Shown here: positions 37,034 through 46,078 of the stretch, in pieces
How the letters are laid out: the number at the start of each line of letters is the position of its first letter
How positions within the stretch are numbered: the first letter of the stretch is position 1
Assembly (NCBI RefSeq): GCF_000190475.1
Contig: NZ_AEWH01000068.1
Location: 124,001-188,000 of the forward strand
Direction: 5' to 3'
From: Ornithinibacillus scapharcae TW25
GTDB taxonomy: Bacteria > Bacillota > Bacilli > Bacillales > Amphibacillaceae
DNA: 64,000 nucleotides
Translations under genes and position numbers: made by a program
The notes under the pieces: generated by a model
What the model was told of the DNA's origin: nothing
The model's input: the letters and a program-made list of their open reading frames with translations, nothing else
Database searches by the model: none

Positions 37034-40000
37034 TTAATGAGATTTTTCAAATACGACATTCGATTCTCCAAAAAAATCACCTAATGCCTTTAAGCTAGCT
37101 TTGTTAACCTCAATGAAGTATTCCTTAGCTAATTGATAGGTCTTTTTCTGGACTGCATGATAGACAATAATTGGTGTCGTACCTGGATTTTGAACCGCAA
37201 TCTCCCTTATTATCGGTAATGCTTCCTTACTAGTTTGCTCTGTAGTTTTAATAAACACCCTCGAATTTGTCGATGTTTTTATGTTTTCTGGATTAAATGG
37301 TTCGATAGAAGATAGTATCCACTGCTTTTTACCATTTCGACTCTCAACTTTCCCAGTAATATCCACTAGCATCTCTTCTTTTATATAACGACTTGAGTTT
37401 CGGTATAGCTCGGGAAACACAACAGCTTCCATATCATCCGTTTCATCACTTACCATCAAAAATGCCATTGGTTCACCACGTTTGGTACGGATTGTTCTTA
37501 TCCCTTGGATGATGACCGCACTCCGTAAAATCTTTTTATTGACTAGCAGCTGAGAATGCTGAAGAGAAACAAAACCATTACCACGTAAATTTTCTCTATA
37601 TTCTATTAAAGGGTGACTAGAGACATATATCCCCAATAATTCCTTTTCATCGGATAATTTCTTGATTTGGCTAAAATCCTCAATCTCAACATAAGTTGGT
37701 TCAAGCTCTAGTTGTTCTCCAAACAGATTCGATTGATCCGTGAATTCCCTAAAAAGTTCACCAGACTCCATTGCCTGATCTATGGATGCTAGTAAGCTTG
37801 CTCGATTAGTATTGATTTCATCAAATGCGCCTGCCAAAATTAATGATTCTGTTGTTGCTCTATTCACCAACTTTGGTGTTACCCGTAGACAAAAATCATA
37901 TAGATTTTTAAATGGAGACTGCTTTCTTGCTCGAATAATTTCTTGGACTGCTTGATTTCCAACACCTTTAATGGATTGCAAACCAATCCGGATACAATCC
38001 TTTTCTGCAGTAAATCTTCCATAGCTCCTATTTATGGAAGGTATGCCAATCTCAATACCAAGCGTTTTCATCTCTTTTATATACAGTTGAATCTTATCAT
38101 GTTGTCCCCCAATTGACGTCAACAACTCAGCATAGAATTGTTTTGGAAAATGAGCTTTTAAATAGGCTAGTTGATAGGATATTTTACTGTATGCAACAGC
38201 ATGGCTCTTTGGAAATCCATAGTTGGCGAATTTTACTATCCAAGCAAAAATCTCTTCCCCTATTTCCCTTTCATAACCGTTTTTCAAGCATCCGGCTATA
38301 AATGCCTCACGCTGTTGTTGCAAAACCTCTTGTTTCTTTTTACTAACAGCCCTTCTTAAAACATCTGCTTGACCGAGTGAAAAGCCAGCAATTCGGTGAG
38401 CGATTTGCATAATTTGTTCTTGATAGATTAGAACTCCATAGGTATTTTTTAAAATTGGCTCTAAATCCGGGTGTGGATAGGTTGTTTTTTTTCTACCATG
38501 TTTTCTATCTATATAGGTTGGAATAAAGTCCATCGGTCCTGGTCGATATAATGCATTTACGGCAACTATGTCCTCAAAACTATTCGGCATCAAACGCGTT
38601 AAAACTTGTTTCATCCCGTCAGACTCTAATTGAAAAACTCCGTTTGTGTTTCCCTGTTTCAAAAGATTAAATGTCTCCGTATCCTGTTCAGGAATTTGTG
38701 ATAGATCAAAATCTTTTCGCTCATTATATCGAATGGATTGGACGATTTTTTCTATTAGAGTAAGGTTCCGCAATCCCAGAAAATCTATCTTTAAGAGTCC
38801 CAAAGACTCTAAATCTGCCATCGGATACTGTGTAAGAGCTGTTTCCGAGGTGCCGATTGTTAACGGAACATGTTCCTTAAGTTGTTCCTCGCTAATGACA
38901 ACTCCTGCCGCATGGGTGGAAGTATGTCTCGGTAAACCTTCTAGAATATTTGCCACTCTAAATAGTTCAATCAGGCTCTCGGATTGTTGCACATAATTTG
39001 TTAATTCACTTGAGGAGTTAAAGATACTTCGTAAGGTTCCTGATTGATTTGGTATTTGTTTCAAGATAAAGTAAATATCCTGTTGATTAATATTCATGGT
39101 TTTACCAAGTTCACGAATTAATGAACGAGCAGCAAACGTTCCAAAGGTTATAATTTGCGCAACATGACCTTCCCCATATTTTTCACGAACATATGAAATG
39201 ACTTCATCTCTTCTCACATCAGAAAAATCAATATCAATATCCGGCATCGAGACTCGTTCTGGATTTAGAAAACGTTCAAAAAGCAAGTCATATTTCATTG
39301 GATCGACATCTGTAATGCCTAGTGAATACGCAACTAGAGAACCAGCTGAGGAACCACGACCTGGTCCAACCATAATATTTTGTTCTTTGGCGAAGTGAAT
39401 GAAATCCCAAACAATTAGAAAATAGTCACTGAATTTCATATCTTGTATGATGGAGAGTTCCCGACGCAGTCGTGTTGAAATTTTTTCTGTCATCACCGAA
39501 TAGCGTTCCGTAATCTTGTCCCAACATAGTTTCTCCAAATACTCATGTGCTGATAGCCCGTCCGGTACAGGATATGCAGGAATCATACGTTTATTAAAAT
39601 CAAAACTCACATTACATTTTGCTTTAATCTCCTGCGTGTTTTGGAGAACTTCAGGCCATTCCCCAAATAATTGTTTCATTTCAATACTCGTTCGTAGATG
39701 CCGATTCTTATGGATCGGCGTTCGATTCTTTGCAGACCATTCATGTCCTAGTTTCATTGCCTGCAAGCATTCAAAAGCATTCGCGTCTTTTTCCTGTATG
39801 TAACAGACTTCATTAAGTGCAACAACCTTAGTCCGATACACTTCATGATAAGCCCTTACCTCTCGTATAAGAAACCCATCATGCTCAGCTCCATAATTGG
39901 CTACTCCAAGATAAAAATCATCACTTCCAACTAGAGATCGATACTCTGATAAATAAAGGTGCAATTCTTCGTATGCGGATTTTAAAATAATCTGCTCCAA

Positions 40001-40387
40001 TTTATGTGTATGAATTGGGAGTATTAATATAACATGGTTTGTATAATTGGAGAGTATATCTTTCTCTATTCCATTTTTTTGTCCACGTGCGATATCGGTA
40101 CTCAATCTTATAAGATTTTTATAACCGATATTATCCCTCGCCAGTACAATTATTTTCTCAATAGAACTATCCTCTAAAATTATATTAATGGTCATTCCTA
40201 TAATTGGTTTAATGCCGTTAGCTAAACAAGCCTTATAAAACGGTATAACTCCATGTAACACATTTTCGTCTGTGATACTTAAAGCATCGAATTTTAGCTT
40301 TCGGGCCTGCTCTATTAATTTATCAACTGTAATCGTACTGTTAAAAAAGCTATAGCCCGTTTTAATTTGTAAATGTGTAAATGACAT
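37034..40387 (-). CDS. dnaE: DNA polymerase III alpha subunit DnaE
   Basis: The 1117-residue polymerase extends RNA primers at the fork before PolC takes over. Order: PHP domain (SFTHLQIKTGYSFFNSTI, about 1-75, then on to about 200), polymerase with GPGRGSSAGSLVAYSLGI and the catalytic MPDIDIDFSD (Asp residues about 385-390), YRPGPMDFIP, the HAVAYSKISYQLAYLK helix, tandem HhH (IGLQSIKGVGNQAVQEI) and a C-terminal OB fold (VIIQGIRTIRTKRGEPMAFL). The ATG at 40387 gives the standard MSFTHLQ start; the ATG at 40402 is less likely. It is divergent from ytrH across 204 bp. Confidence 0.97.
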   Translation of the reverse strand: MSFTHLQIKTGYSFFNSTITVDKLIEQARKLKFDALSITDENVLHGVIPFYKACLANGIKPIIGMTINIILEDSSIEKIIVLARDNIGYKNLIRLSTDIARGQKNGIEKDILSNYTNHVILILPIHTHKLEQIILKSAYEELHLYLSEYRSLVGSDDFYLGVANYGAEHDGFLIREVRAYHEVYRTKVVALNEVCYIQEKDANAFECLQAMKLGHEWSAKNRTPIHKNRHLRTSIEMKQLFGEWPEVLQNTQEIKAKCNVSFDFNKRMIPAYPVPDGLSAHEYLEKLCWDKITERYSVMTEKISTRLRRELSIIQDMKFSDYFLIVWDFIHFAKEQNIMVGPGRGSSAGSLVAYSLGITDVDPMKYDLLFERFLNPERVSMPDIDIDFSDVRRDEVISYVREKYGEGHVAQIITFGTFAARSLIRELGKTMNINQQDIYFILKQIPNQSGTLRSIFNSSSELTNYVQQSESLIELFRVANILEGLPRHTSTHAAGVVISEEQLKEHVPLTIGTSETALTQYPMADLESLGLLKIDFLGLRNLTLIEKIVQSIRYNERKDFDLSQIPEQDTETFNLLKQGNTNGVFQLESDGMKQVLTRLMPNSFEDIVAVNALYRPGPMDFIPTYIDRKHGRKKTTYPHPDLEPILKNTYGVLIYQEQIMQIAHRIAGFSLGQADVLRRAVSKKKQEVLQQQREAFIAGCLKNGYEREIGEEIFAWIVKFANYGFPKSHAVAYSKISYQLAYLKAHFPKQFYAELLTSIGGQHDKIQLYIKEMKTLGIEIGIPSINRSYGRFTAEKDCIRIGLQSIKGVGNQAVQEIIRARKQSPFKNLYDFCLRVTPKLVNRATTESLILAGAFDEINTNRASLLASIDQAMESGELFREFTDQSNLFGEQLELEPTYVEIEDFSQIKKLSDEKELLGIYVSSHPLIEYRENLRGNGFVSLQHSQLLVNKKILRSAVIIQGIRTIRTKRGEPMAFLMVSDETDDMEAVVFPELYRNSSRYIKEEMLVDITGKVESRNGKKQWILSSIEPFNPENIKTSTNSRVFIKTTEQTSKEALPIIREIAVQNPGTTPIIVYHAVQKKTYQLAKEYFIEVNKASLKALGDFFGESNVVFEKSH

Positions 40388-40591
40388 ACTATCCCGCCTC
40401 AACTTTCTCTATACCTATTATAGCCAATTTCAATCTCTTCTGTATATCAACAAACATAACTAGTCCATTCCCATCATACAATGAACAAAGCAATACTTCT
40501 TTCCCAAAGGGATTTCGCTCTAAATATGATAAGGGTAAACCGGCTTTAACTATTTCAATTCACAACTTTCGATGATTAAGGGGTTACTACT

Positions 40592-40924
40592 ATGGAAGAA
40601 CGCTTTTTTGCACAATTTATACAATGCTTCTTTATAGCATTAGGAGTAATTTTAGGTGGCGCGCTAATTGGTGGAATTGGGGCATTTGCAACCGGAGAAG
40701 CACCATTCACTGCAATGAATCGAATCGCAAGAAAGCTTGGTATTTGGGGTATTGTCGCCGCTATTGGAGGGACATTTGACGCTATCGAAAATCTTCAAAA
40801 GGGATTCCTAGATGGACCCTCTGTAGAAGTCTTGAAACAGGGACTATTAATTCTATCTGCAATGGGTGGAGCAAAAGCTGCAATGATTATCATTAGCTGG
40901 CTTATTCAGGAGGAGATTACTTGA
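40592..40924 (+). CDS. ytrH: Sporulation membrane protein YtrH
   Basis: The 110-residue protein has two or three hydrophobic, glycine-rich segments (IALGVILGGALIGGIGAFATG about 13-33, LGIWGIVAAIGG about 48-60, LLILSAMGGAKAAMIIISWLI about 85-105). YtrH is a conserved sporulation protein of Bacillaceae, made under sigma-E in B. subtilis; its exact role is unknown. GGGG lies about 8 nt before the ATG. It is coupled to ytrI. Confidence 0.93.
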   Translation: MEERFFAQFIQCFFIALGVILGGALIGGIGAFATGEAPFTAMNRIARKLGIWGIVAAIGGTFDAIENLQKGFLDGPSVEVLKQGLLILSAMGGAKAAMIIISWLIQEEIT

Positions 40925-41430
40925 TGCATGTTCCTAGATATCATAAAAAACCTGGTTGGCAGCGTTTTTTGGTCGGTGTGTTTTTCGGTGGTCTTATATC
41001 CTATTGGGTTGTTTTATTTATGTACGGTACGATGTATGAACGTTTAATAAAAGAAAACAGTGAATTGCAAAATGATCTTACGGATGCAAATAGCAGAATA
41101 GAGGTGTTGATGAAAGATAATGAAAGTCTGGATGAAAAATCAAGACAACCGATTACAATCGAAGGAATCCAACTACAAATTCTAAATGCTAAGGATTTAA
41201 ATATCGATTCTTTACTCCAAACACAATTAGAAGGATTAGTAAAAGAGCAGATCAAGGATATTATTGGAAAAGACATTAAATCTATTGCAGATAGTGATTC
41301 CTTAATTTTTTCCTCTATTGAAAATAAAACATATGTGGTGGATGATTTCACCTATAGCTTTGATATTGAACGATTAATTCTCGTTGCACCGACAGTACGA
41401 ATTGTAGTGATAGCCAAAATTTCAAATTAA
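40924..41430 (+). CDS. ytrI: Sporulation membrane protein YtrI
   Basis: About 168 residues: a short basic N-terminus (MHVPRYHKKPGWQRFLVG), one membrane segment (about 17-37), a coiled-coil (MYERLIKENSELQNDLTDANSRIEVLMKDNESL, about 42-75) and a C-terminal strand-rich domain. It is required for efficient sporulation in B. subtilis. AGGAGGAG lies 9 nt before the ATG at 40924, whose A is the last base of the ytrH stop codon; a TTG one codon upstream is possible but less likely. Confidence 0.92.
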   Translation: MHVPRYHKKPGWQRFLVGVFFGGLISYWVVLFMYGTMYERLIKENSELQNDLTDANSRIEVLMKDNESLDEKSRQPITIEGIQLQILNAKDLNIDSLLQTQLEGLVKEQIKDIIGKDIKSIADSDSLIFSSIENKTYVVDDFTYSFDIERLILVAPTVRIVVIAKISN

Positions 41431-41448
41431 TATTCAAGGACATTCACC

Positions 41449-41489
41449 CTCACCCTTTCATCTTCATATAGTTAAGGGTGAGTTTTTTT
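41449..41489 (+). terminator. Intrinsic terminator of ytrHI
   Basis: Stem CTCACCCTT (41449-41457) with AAGGGTGAG (41474-41482) and seven T. Confidence 0.92.
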
Positions 41490-41607
41490 AAAGCAATATG
41501 TGAACAATTTACGAATCCGTAAAAAATAGGTAGGAATTTTTTGCATTTAGCGTAATATTAAGGATATAGGTGAATTTCCATTCATTTTGAGAAAGGAGAA
41601 GGTTCTC

Positions 41608-41805
41608 ATGTTAATTATGAATGAAAGACGTGTGCGTGATCGTAAAATTAAACAGCTACAAAGCGGTCGTACTGCTTATGCAGAGTCAAAAGAGTTAATT
41701 CGCTTAATCAAACGTGATATCGAAAAATATGGACTTGACGTATATTATGATGAAACCTCATCTGGATGCTGGTTTATTCCAGTGACCAAAAGTAAAAGCA
41801 GTTAA
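41608..41805 (+). CDS. Small conserved protein, YtzJ-like
   Basis: A 65-residue basic protein MLIMNERRVRDRKIKQLQSGR..., with a helical Arg/Lys-rich N-terminus and a C-terminal YYDETSSGCWFIPV motif. Position between ytrHI and nrnA fits YtzJ of B. subtilis, but I rely on synteny for that. The ATG at 41608 has AAAGGAG 9 nt upstream; an in-frame TTG at 41587 contains the ribosome binding site downstream of itself and is rejected. Function unknown. A terminator follows. Confidence 0.75.
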   Translation: MLIMNERRVRDRKIKQLQSGRTAYAESKELIRLIKRDIEKYGLDVYYDETSSGCWFIPVTKSKSS

Positions 41806-41808
41806 TAA

Positions 41809-41846
41809 GTGCTGATTTCTCGAACGAAATCAGCACTATTTTTTTG
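41809..41846 (+). terminator. Intrinsic terminator of the YtzJ-like gene
   Basis: A 10-bp stem GTGCTGATTT with AAATCAGCAC (41809-41836) and seven T. Confidence 0.93.
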
Positions 41847-41881
41847 TAGATGGATTACATAGAAAGAACCCACCAGTTCAA

Positions 41882-42823
41882 TTATTTTCGGTACTCAGAA
41901 AGTACGAATTTCAAATCGTTTACGACTTGTTCTGCCTCTTGCCATGAATATACAGAAGCACCTGAGGCTAGTGGATGTCCACCACCATTATACTTTGCGG
42001 CTACTTCATTGATAATTGGTCCTTTAGATCGTAAGCGTACGCGTATCTGATCATCTTCTTCAATGAAGAAAACCCAGGCTAGAATTCCTTCAATTTCACC
42101 TAGTGTTCCTACTAACTGACCAGTTTCCAATACCCCTACATTAAATTGTTGTAAGATATCTTTCGTTAGCTTCATGACACTAAGACCATTTTTATCTAAT
42201 GTAAAGTTTTGTAATATATAGCCGCGCATCCTAGCAATATTGTCTTTAACATTATATATACCATCATATAGTTCTGTTCTGTCAAAATTATATGTGACCA
42301 ATTCTGCTGCGTACTGAAGGGTCTTTTTTGTTGTACTTGGAAATAGAAATCTTCCGGTGTCACCAACAATTCCTCCATATAATAATCTCGCCGCTTCATC
42401 ATTCATTACTAATCCATCTGCTTGTAAAAAAAACTCATATATCATCTCACTCGTTGAACTAGCGGATGTATCAACCCAGCTAATATCGCCATATTGATCC
42501 ACATCTGGGTGATGATCAATCTTAATAATTTTGGAACCTAACTTATAACGTTCATCGTCAATACGTCCTGTATTAGCGGTATCACAAATAATAATTAAGG
42601 CATCTTTAAATGTAGAGTCCTCAATCTTATCCATCTCTACTAAAAAAGTCAAAGAAGGATCGTCTTCTCCTACGACATAAACCAACTTATCTGGGTAGGA
42701 TGCTTTAATCATTTCTCCTAAACCCGCTTGAGAACCTAGTGCATCCGGGTCGGGACGAACATGTCGGTGAATAATAATCGTATTATATGTTTCTATGGTT
42801 TGTTGGATTGCTTGAATAGACAT
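41882..42823 (-). CDS. nrnA: Bifunctional oligoribonuclease/pAp phosphatase NrnA
   Basis: The 313-residue DHH/DHHA1 protein degrades nanoRNAs and dephosphorylates pAp (and pGpG in relatives). Motifs: HRHVRPDPDALGSQ (about 20-33), IICDTANTGR, IKIDHHPDVDQYG (DHH), GDTGRFLFP, and in the DHHA1 domain RVRLRSKGPIINEVA and GGGHPLASGAS. AAGGAG lies 7 nt before the ATG at 42823; another ATG one codon upstream is too close. It is divergent from ytpI and converges on the YtzJ-like gene. Confidence 0.96.
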   Translation of the reverse strand: MSIQAIQQTIETYNTIIIHRHVRPDPDALGSQAGLGEMIKASYPDKLVYVVGEDDPSLTFLVEMDKIEDSTFKDALIIICDTANTGRIDDERYKLGSKIIKIDHHPDVDQYGDISWVDTSASSTSEMIYEFFLQADGLVMNDEAARLLYGGIVGDTGRFLFPSTTKKTLQYAAELVTYNFDRTELYDGIYNVKDNIARMRGYILQNFTLDKNGLSVMKLTKDILQQFNVGVLETGQLVGTLGEIEGILAWVFFIEEDDQIRVRLRSKGPIINEVAAKYNGGGHPLASGASVYSWQEAEQVVNDLKFVLSEYRK

Positions 42824-42943
42824 CATCGTTCTCCTTACTGTTCATCGTAATTTCAATTCTTAATAACTAGCTAAAATCTAGAAAATAGTGCTACAATATG
42901 TATTGGAATTATAGTAGGAATAAAATCTTAGGAGTAGATACAT

Positions 42944-43243
42944 ATGATGATAATTTTTCCAATGGTAATTGTCCTATCCATTGTTTTGTACCTATATTAT
43001 AAAGTAGCGATTTTAAAAACAAAGGATGGTTTAACACAACGTTATTTTAATGCAAAATCTAAAATCTGTCTTGGCTTGTTTGTTGTTGCCTTTTCCATTA
43101 ACCAATACGTGTTCTATCAAACACAGATTTCTCTCTTCATTGGGTTGGTTCTAATCAGCCTTGGTTTTCTACAGCTTATTAGAGGCCTAAAAGAAACTAA
43201 ACATTATCGTAATGAATGGAAACGATTAAATCCAGCTGACTAG
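42944..43243 (+). CDS. ytpI: YtpI family membrane protein
   Basis: The 99-residue protein has three membrane segments (about 2-20, 36-52, 57-76), with conserved basic elements (KDGLTQRYFNAKSKICLG between the first two) and a C-terminal RGLKETKHYRNEWKRLNP tail. It matches YtpI in length and position between nrnA and ytoI. Function unknown. AGGAG lies 9 nt upstream of the ATG. Confidence 0.9.
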   Translation: MMIIFPMVIVLSIVLYLYYKVAILKTKDGLTQRYFNAKSKICLGLFVVAFSINQYVFYQTQISLFIGLVLISLGFLQLIRGLKETKHYRNEWKRLNPAD

Positions 43244-43266
43244 TCTCTATCTAGTCAGCTTTTATT
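43234..43266 (+). terminator. Intrinsic terminator of ytpI
   Basis: Stem AGCTGACTAG (43234-43243) with CTAGTCAGCT (43251-43260), overlapping the ytpI stop codon, followed by TTTATTAT. The converging ytoI ends at 43272. Confidence 0.85.
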
Positions 43267-43271
43267 ATCCA

Positions 43272-44579
43272 CTATCGATCAATAATTTGAGCCATGAGTA
43301 ATGCTTTTCCAACCAGCTTTTTATCATGAAATACTTCTACATCAATCTTGGCATAGATGCGGCCTGTTTCAATGATTTTTGGCTTTATAATTAAATTAGC
43401 ATCAATTGGAACTGGTTTGATGAAAAACACTGTAATATTCTCTACTACCAAGTCCCCTTTTTTCAAATGGAGGAGTAACCGACTACTTGCTTCGGTAACA
43501 AGTGATGTAAATACTCCGTGGGATAGAGTCCCGAGCTGATTCGTCATTTGTGGAATAACCTTAGCGTGATACGCAGATTTATCATCTTGAACTGCTTCTA
43601 CATTATTTTTAATAATGTCATCAATCGTTTCACCAACTTGTGGCTGACGTTGAATTTGTTGTAATGCCTTTAATACATCCTGCCTAGATACTATTCCTTT
43701 TAAAACAGAAGATTCATTTACGACTGGAACAACCTCAATACCTTCCCACACCATCATATGAGCAACAGATGCAAGAGAGGTTTTGGATTGCACAACAATA
43801 GGATTTTTTGTCATTACTTTGTCTATTGGAAAGTCCATTTCTTTTCCAATAATATCCTTTGACGTTACCATCCCAATGACACGGTTCTTATCATCTAACA
43901 CAGGAAACCTTGAATGCGTAGACTGTTCATTTACTTTATACCAATCTGCTATCCTATTACTTAACTTCAAATAATGAGCTTGCTCAAAAGGGGTACAAAT
44001 ATCCCCTACAAATACGATCTCTTTTTTTATAAGTTGATCATATATAGCTCGGTTTATCATTGCCGCAACAGTAAACGTGTCATAGCTTGTAGAGATGATT
44101 GGTAGCTGTAATTCGTCTGCAAGTCTTTTAATATAATCATCTGTATCGAATCCACCTGTAATTAATACAGCAGCACCTTCACTAAGAGCTAATTCATGCG
44201 CTTTTACACGGTTACCAACTATTAATAGGGAACCTGCTTCTGTATAACGCATCATAGCATCTAACTGCATTGCTCCAATAACAAATTTATTTAATGTCTT
44301 ATGTAATCCCTCACGTCCACCGAGTACTTGTCCATCCACGATATTAATCACTTCAGCAAACGTGAGTCTTTCAAAGTTCTCTTTCTTCTTACGTTCAATT
44401 CTTATTGTGCCAACTCGTTCAATTGTACTTACAAGACCTATGTTCTCCGCTTCTTTTATTGCACGATAGGCTGTTCCTTCACTTACATTTAAATCTTTGG
44501 CTATTTGCCTTACTGAAATTTTACTTCCTACCGGCAATGAGATGATATGTTGTATAATTTGTTCATGTTTTGTAGCCAT
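43272..44579 (-). CDS. ytoI: YtoI, HTH-DRTGG-CBS-hotdog regulator
   Basis: The 435-residue protein has an N-terminal winged helix (SVRQIAKDLNVSEGTAYRAIKEAENIGLVSTIERVGTIRI, about 22-62), a DRTGG domain (about 70-185, VITGGFDTDDY), two CBS domains (about 190-310, with DKNRVIGMVTSKDIIG and LKGIVSRQDVLKA) and a hotdog thioesterase-like C-terminus (about 320-430). CBS pairs bind adenine nucleotides. The same architecture is found in Pta- and CcpN-related regulators. The target is unknown. The ATG at 44579 gives the MATKHEQI start of homologues; a GTG at 44612 would add 11 residues. Confidence 0.92.
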   Translation of the reverse strand: MATKHEQIIQHIISLPVGSKISVRQIAKDLNVSEGTAYRAIKEAENIGLVSTIERVGTIRIERKKKENFERLTFAEVINIVDGQVLGGREGLHKTLNKFVIGAMQLDAMMRYTEAGSLLIVGNRVKAHELALSEGAAVLITGGFDTDDYIKRLADELQLPIISTSYDTFTVAAMINRAIYDQLIKKEIVFVGDICTPFEQAHYLKLSNRIADWYKVNEQSTHSRFPVLDDKNRVIGMVTSKDIIGKEMDFPIDKVMTKNPIVVQSKTSLASVAHMMVWEGIEVVPVVNESSVLKGIVSRQDVLKALQQIQRQPQVGETIDDIIKNNVEAVQDDKSAYHAKVIPQMTNQLGTLSHGVFTSLVTEASSRLLLHLKKGDLVVENITVFFIKPVPIDANLIIKPKIIETGRIYAKIDVEVFHDKKLVGKALLMAQIIDR

Positions 44580-44657
44580 TCGGATCACCGACTTTCCAAC
44601 TGTACTAGTCACCTTTTGTAACTATATTATACAGATGAATCGCATAAGGCTCAATGT

Positions 44658-44882
44658 TTAACCATCTGTTTGTCTAATTTTATCAAGCTCCTGTTCCATT
44701 ATCGGCGGGTCAGACATCTTTAACAAAGTAGCTAAATTAGCTCCAATTACGATAATTAAAAATGCTAGCCATGCCCCCCAGAAGATGAATTCTAGCCGTG
44801 AACTGGCTTGAGGAATTAATGGCCAGGCAAAATACAAAAAGAAACCTGCTAACAATAATCGAAGAAAAGCATAATGCCTCAA
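44658..44882 (-). CDS. Small membrane protein of unknown function
   Basis: A 74-residue protein with two hydrophobic segments (about 6-22 and 30-54) and a C-terminal polar tail (KMSDPPIMEQELDKIRQTDG). GGAGGG precedes the ATG by about 6 nt. It lies between the pilus operon and ytoI on the same strand, 75 nt past the pilus terminator, and 78 nt before ytoI. I do not recognise the family; a link with the pilus is not indicated. Confidence 0.65.
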   Translation of the reverse strand: MRHYAFLRLLLAGFFLYFAWPLIPQASSRLEFIFWGAWLAFLIIVIGANLATLLKMSDPPIMEQELDKIRQTDG

Positions 44883-44950
44883 AATAGTTCCCTCCTTTTT
44901 GTATCCAGTTTATGTCGAAGAAGGGACAAACAGAACTTGTTGTTCCGATA

Positions 44951-44991
44951 TAAAAACACCTCCCATTAACAAATTTTATAACAGGAGATGT
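44951..44991 (-). terminator. Intrinsic terminator of the pilus operon
   Basis: Stem ACATCTCC (complement of 44984-44991) with GGAGGTGT (complement of 44956-44963) plus five T on the minus strand, 19 nt after the pilO stop. Confidence 0.8.
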
Positions 44992-45010
44992 CGTAAAAAA
45001 CACTGGATTT

Positions 45011-45529
45011 CTAATGGTTGTAATAATAGGTTGTAATGTTCATGATTGCTGTAACACTTGTACCGTGTTGGTTAATTTCAAGTGTATCCACGGTCATCAA
45101 CCGTTCACTCTCCGCAATAGAACCCAGAAAAGTATTGATTTGTTTAAGATTAGACCCATTAATTTCAACCGTGTATATCGCTTCATTTAATGGACCCGCA
45201 AGATTTTCCTCTCCTAACTGAGTAGAGGCAAGAGAAGTTACCGTAACCTTTGCTTTTCTTGCCAACTTATTTATACTTTGTAATACCATATTTGGTTCTT
45301 TTTCCGTTGGAATACTAGACATTAGCTTCGTTATTTCTTCCGTATGTTGATCATTGCTTTTCTCATTCGTTAATTGTTCGATAGCTGCTGAATACATGGA
45401 GATCTCCTTTTCCAGTTGTTTATTCTCCGCTATCTTCGGTTGGATCGTAGAGAAGTACAATAAAACATAAAGTCCAGCAGATAAAATAATTATCCCGACT
45501 AAAATCCATGCATACTTTTGCTTATTCAT
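45011..45529 (-). CDS. pilO: Type IV pilus alignment protein PilO-like
   Basis: A 172-residue protein: short cytosolic N-terminus, one membrane segment (about 7-27), coiled-coil (KIAENKQLEKEISMYSAAIEQLTNEKSNDQH, about 32-65) and a C-terminal ferredoxin-like domain rich in strands. This is the PilO layout. PilO pairs with PilN through their periplasm-side coiled coils to form the inner-membrane alignment complex of type IV pilus machines. In a Gram-positive cell there is no outer-membrane PilP-PilQ partner, and none is seen. Its start overlaps pilN by 8 nt. Confidence 0.82.
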   Translation of the reverse strand: MNKQKYAWILVGIIILSAGLYVLLYFSTIQPKIAENKQLEKEISMYSAAIEQLTNEKSNDQHTEEITKLMSSIPTEKEPNMVLQSINKLARKAKVTVTSLASTQLGEENLAGPLNEAIYTVEINGSNLKQINTFLGSIAESERLMTVDTLEINQHGTSVTAIMNITTYYYNH

Positions 45530-46064
45530 TTGAGCTAAGCTCCTTTTTCACTGCTGTTTCATCAAATGTAACGGTTAGGTTAGCTTCATAACCTTTCTCT
45601 ACCAGATGAACACCATCTAAATGCACATCTGTAACATAGGTCAATTCTAGTAATTCAGAAATAAATACGGTTACCGAATCGAGATTGGTAAATTTGGTCT
45701 CTAACACGAATTGTTGCTGAGTATTTTGTTGATAATATAGTAGTTGGTCCTCATTTTCTAATAACTTTAAGACATCCTGGTATATCGATACAGTAGGAAA
45801 AGAATTTTGTAAAAGCTTATCAACTGTTTTTTGTAAATGTGCCAAGTTTCGTTGGTCAGCTAAGTTCCCCTGGTAATCTGAAACAGATGCTTCTAACTGC
45901 GTAAATTCTTTGGTGTTATCAGCAATCTCATTACTTATTAATTTTCCTTGAAAGAAAGTAGCTCCAACAACAAGAGAAAGAAATAGGATGCTTAAAAAGG
46001 TAATTAAATATGGGGCAACATTTCTTTTTTTCTTCTTCTCAAGAAAATTAATTTCTACATTCAT
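45522..46064 (-). CDS. pilN: Type IV pilus assembly protein PilN-like
   Basis: A 180-residue protein beginning MNVEINFLEKKKKR, the INLLP-like cytosolic motif by which PilN contacts PilM, then one membrane segment (about 18-40), a coiled-coil region (about 50-100) and a ferredoxin-like fold. It follows pilM by 14 nt and overlaps pilO. Partner of PilO. The motif is slightly altered (INFLEKK). Confidence 0.83.
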   Translation of the reverse strand: MNVEINFLEKKKKRNVAPYLITFLSILFLSLVVGATFFQGKLISNEIADNTKEFTQLEASVSDYQGNLADQRNLAHLQKTVDKLLQNSFPTVSIYQDVLKLLENEDQLLYYQQNTQQQFVLETKFTNLDSVTVFISELLELTYVTDVHLDGVHLVEKGYEANLTVTFDETAVKKELSSNE

Positions 46065-46078
46065 CTATTGCTCCCCTT

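Noticed and set aside
44737-45003. 88-codon minus-strand ORF before the small membrane protein gene
   Set aside because: It overlaps 44658-44882 in another frame, runs through the pilus terminator, and has no family features.
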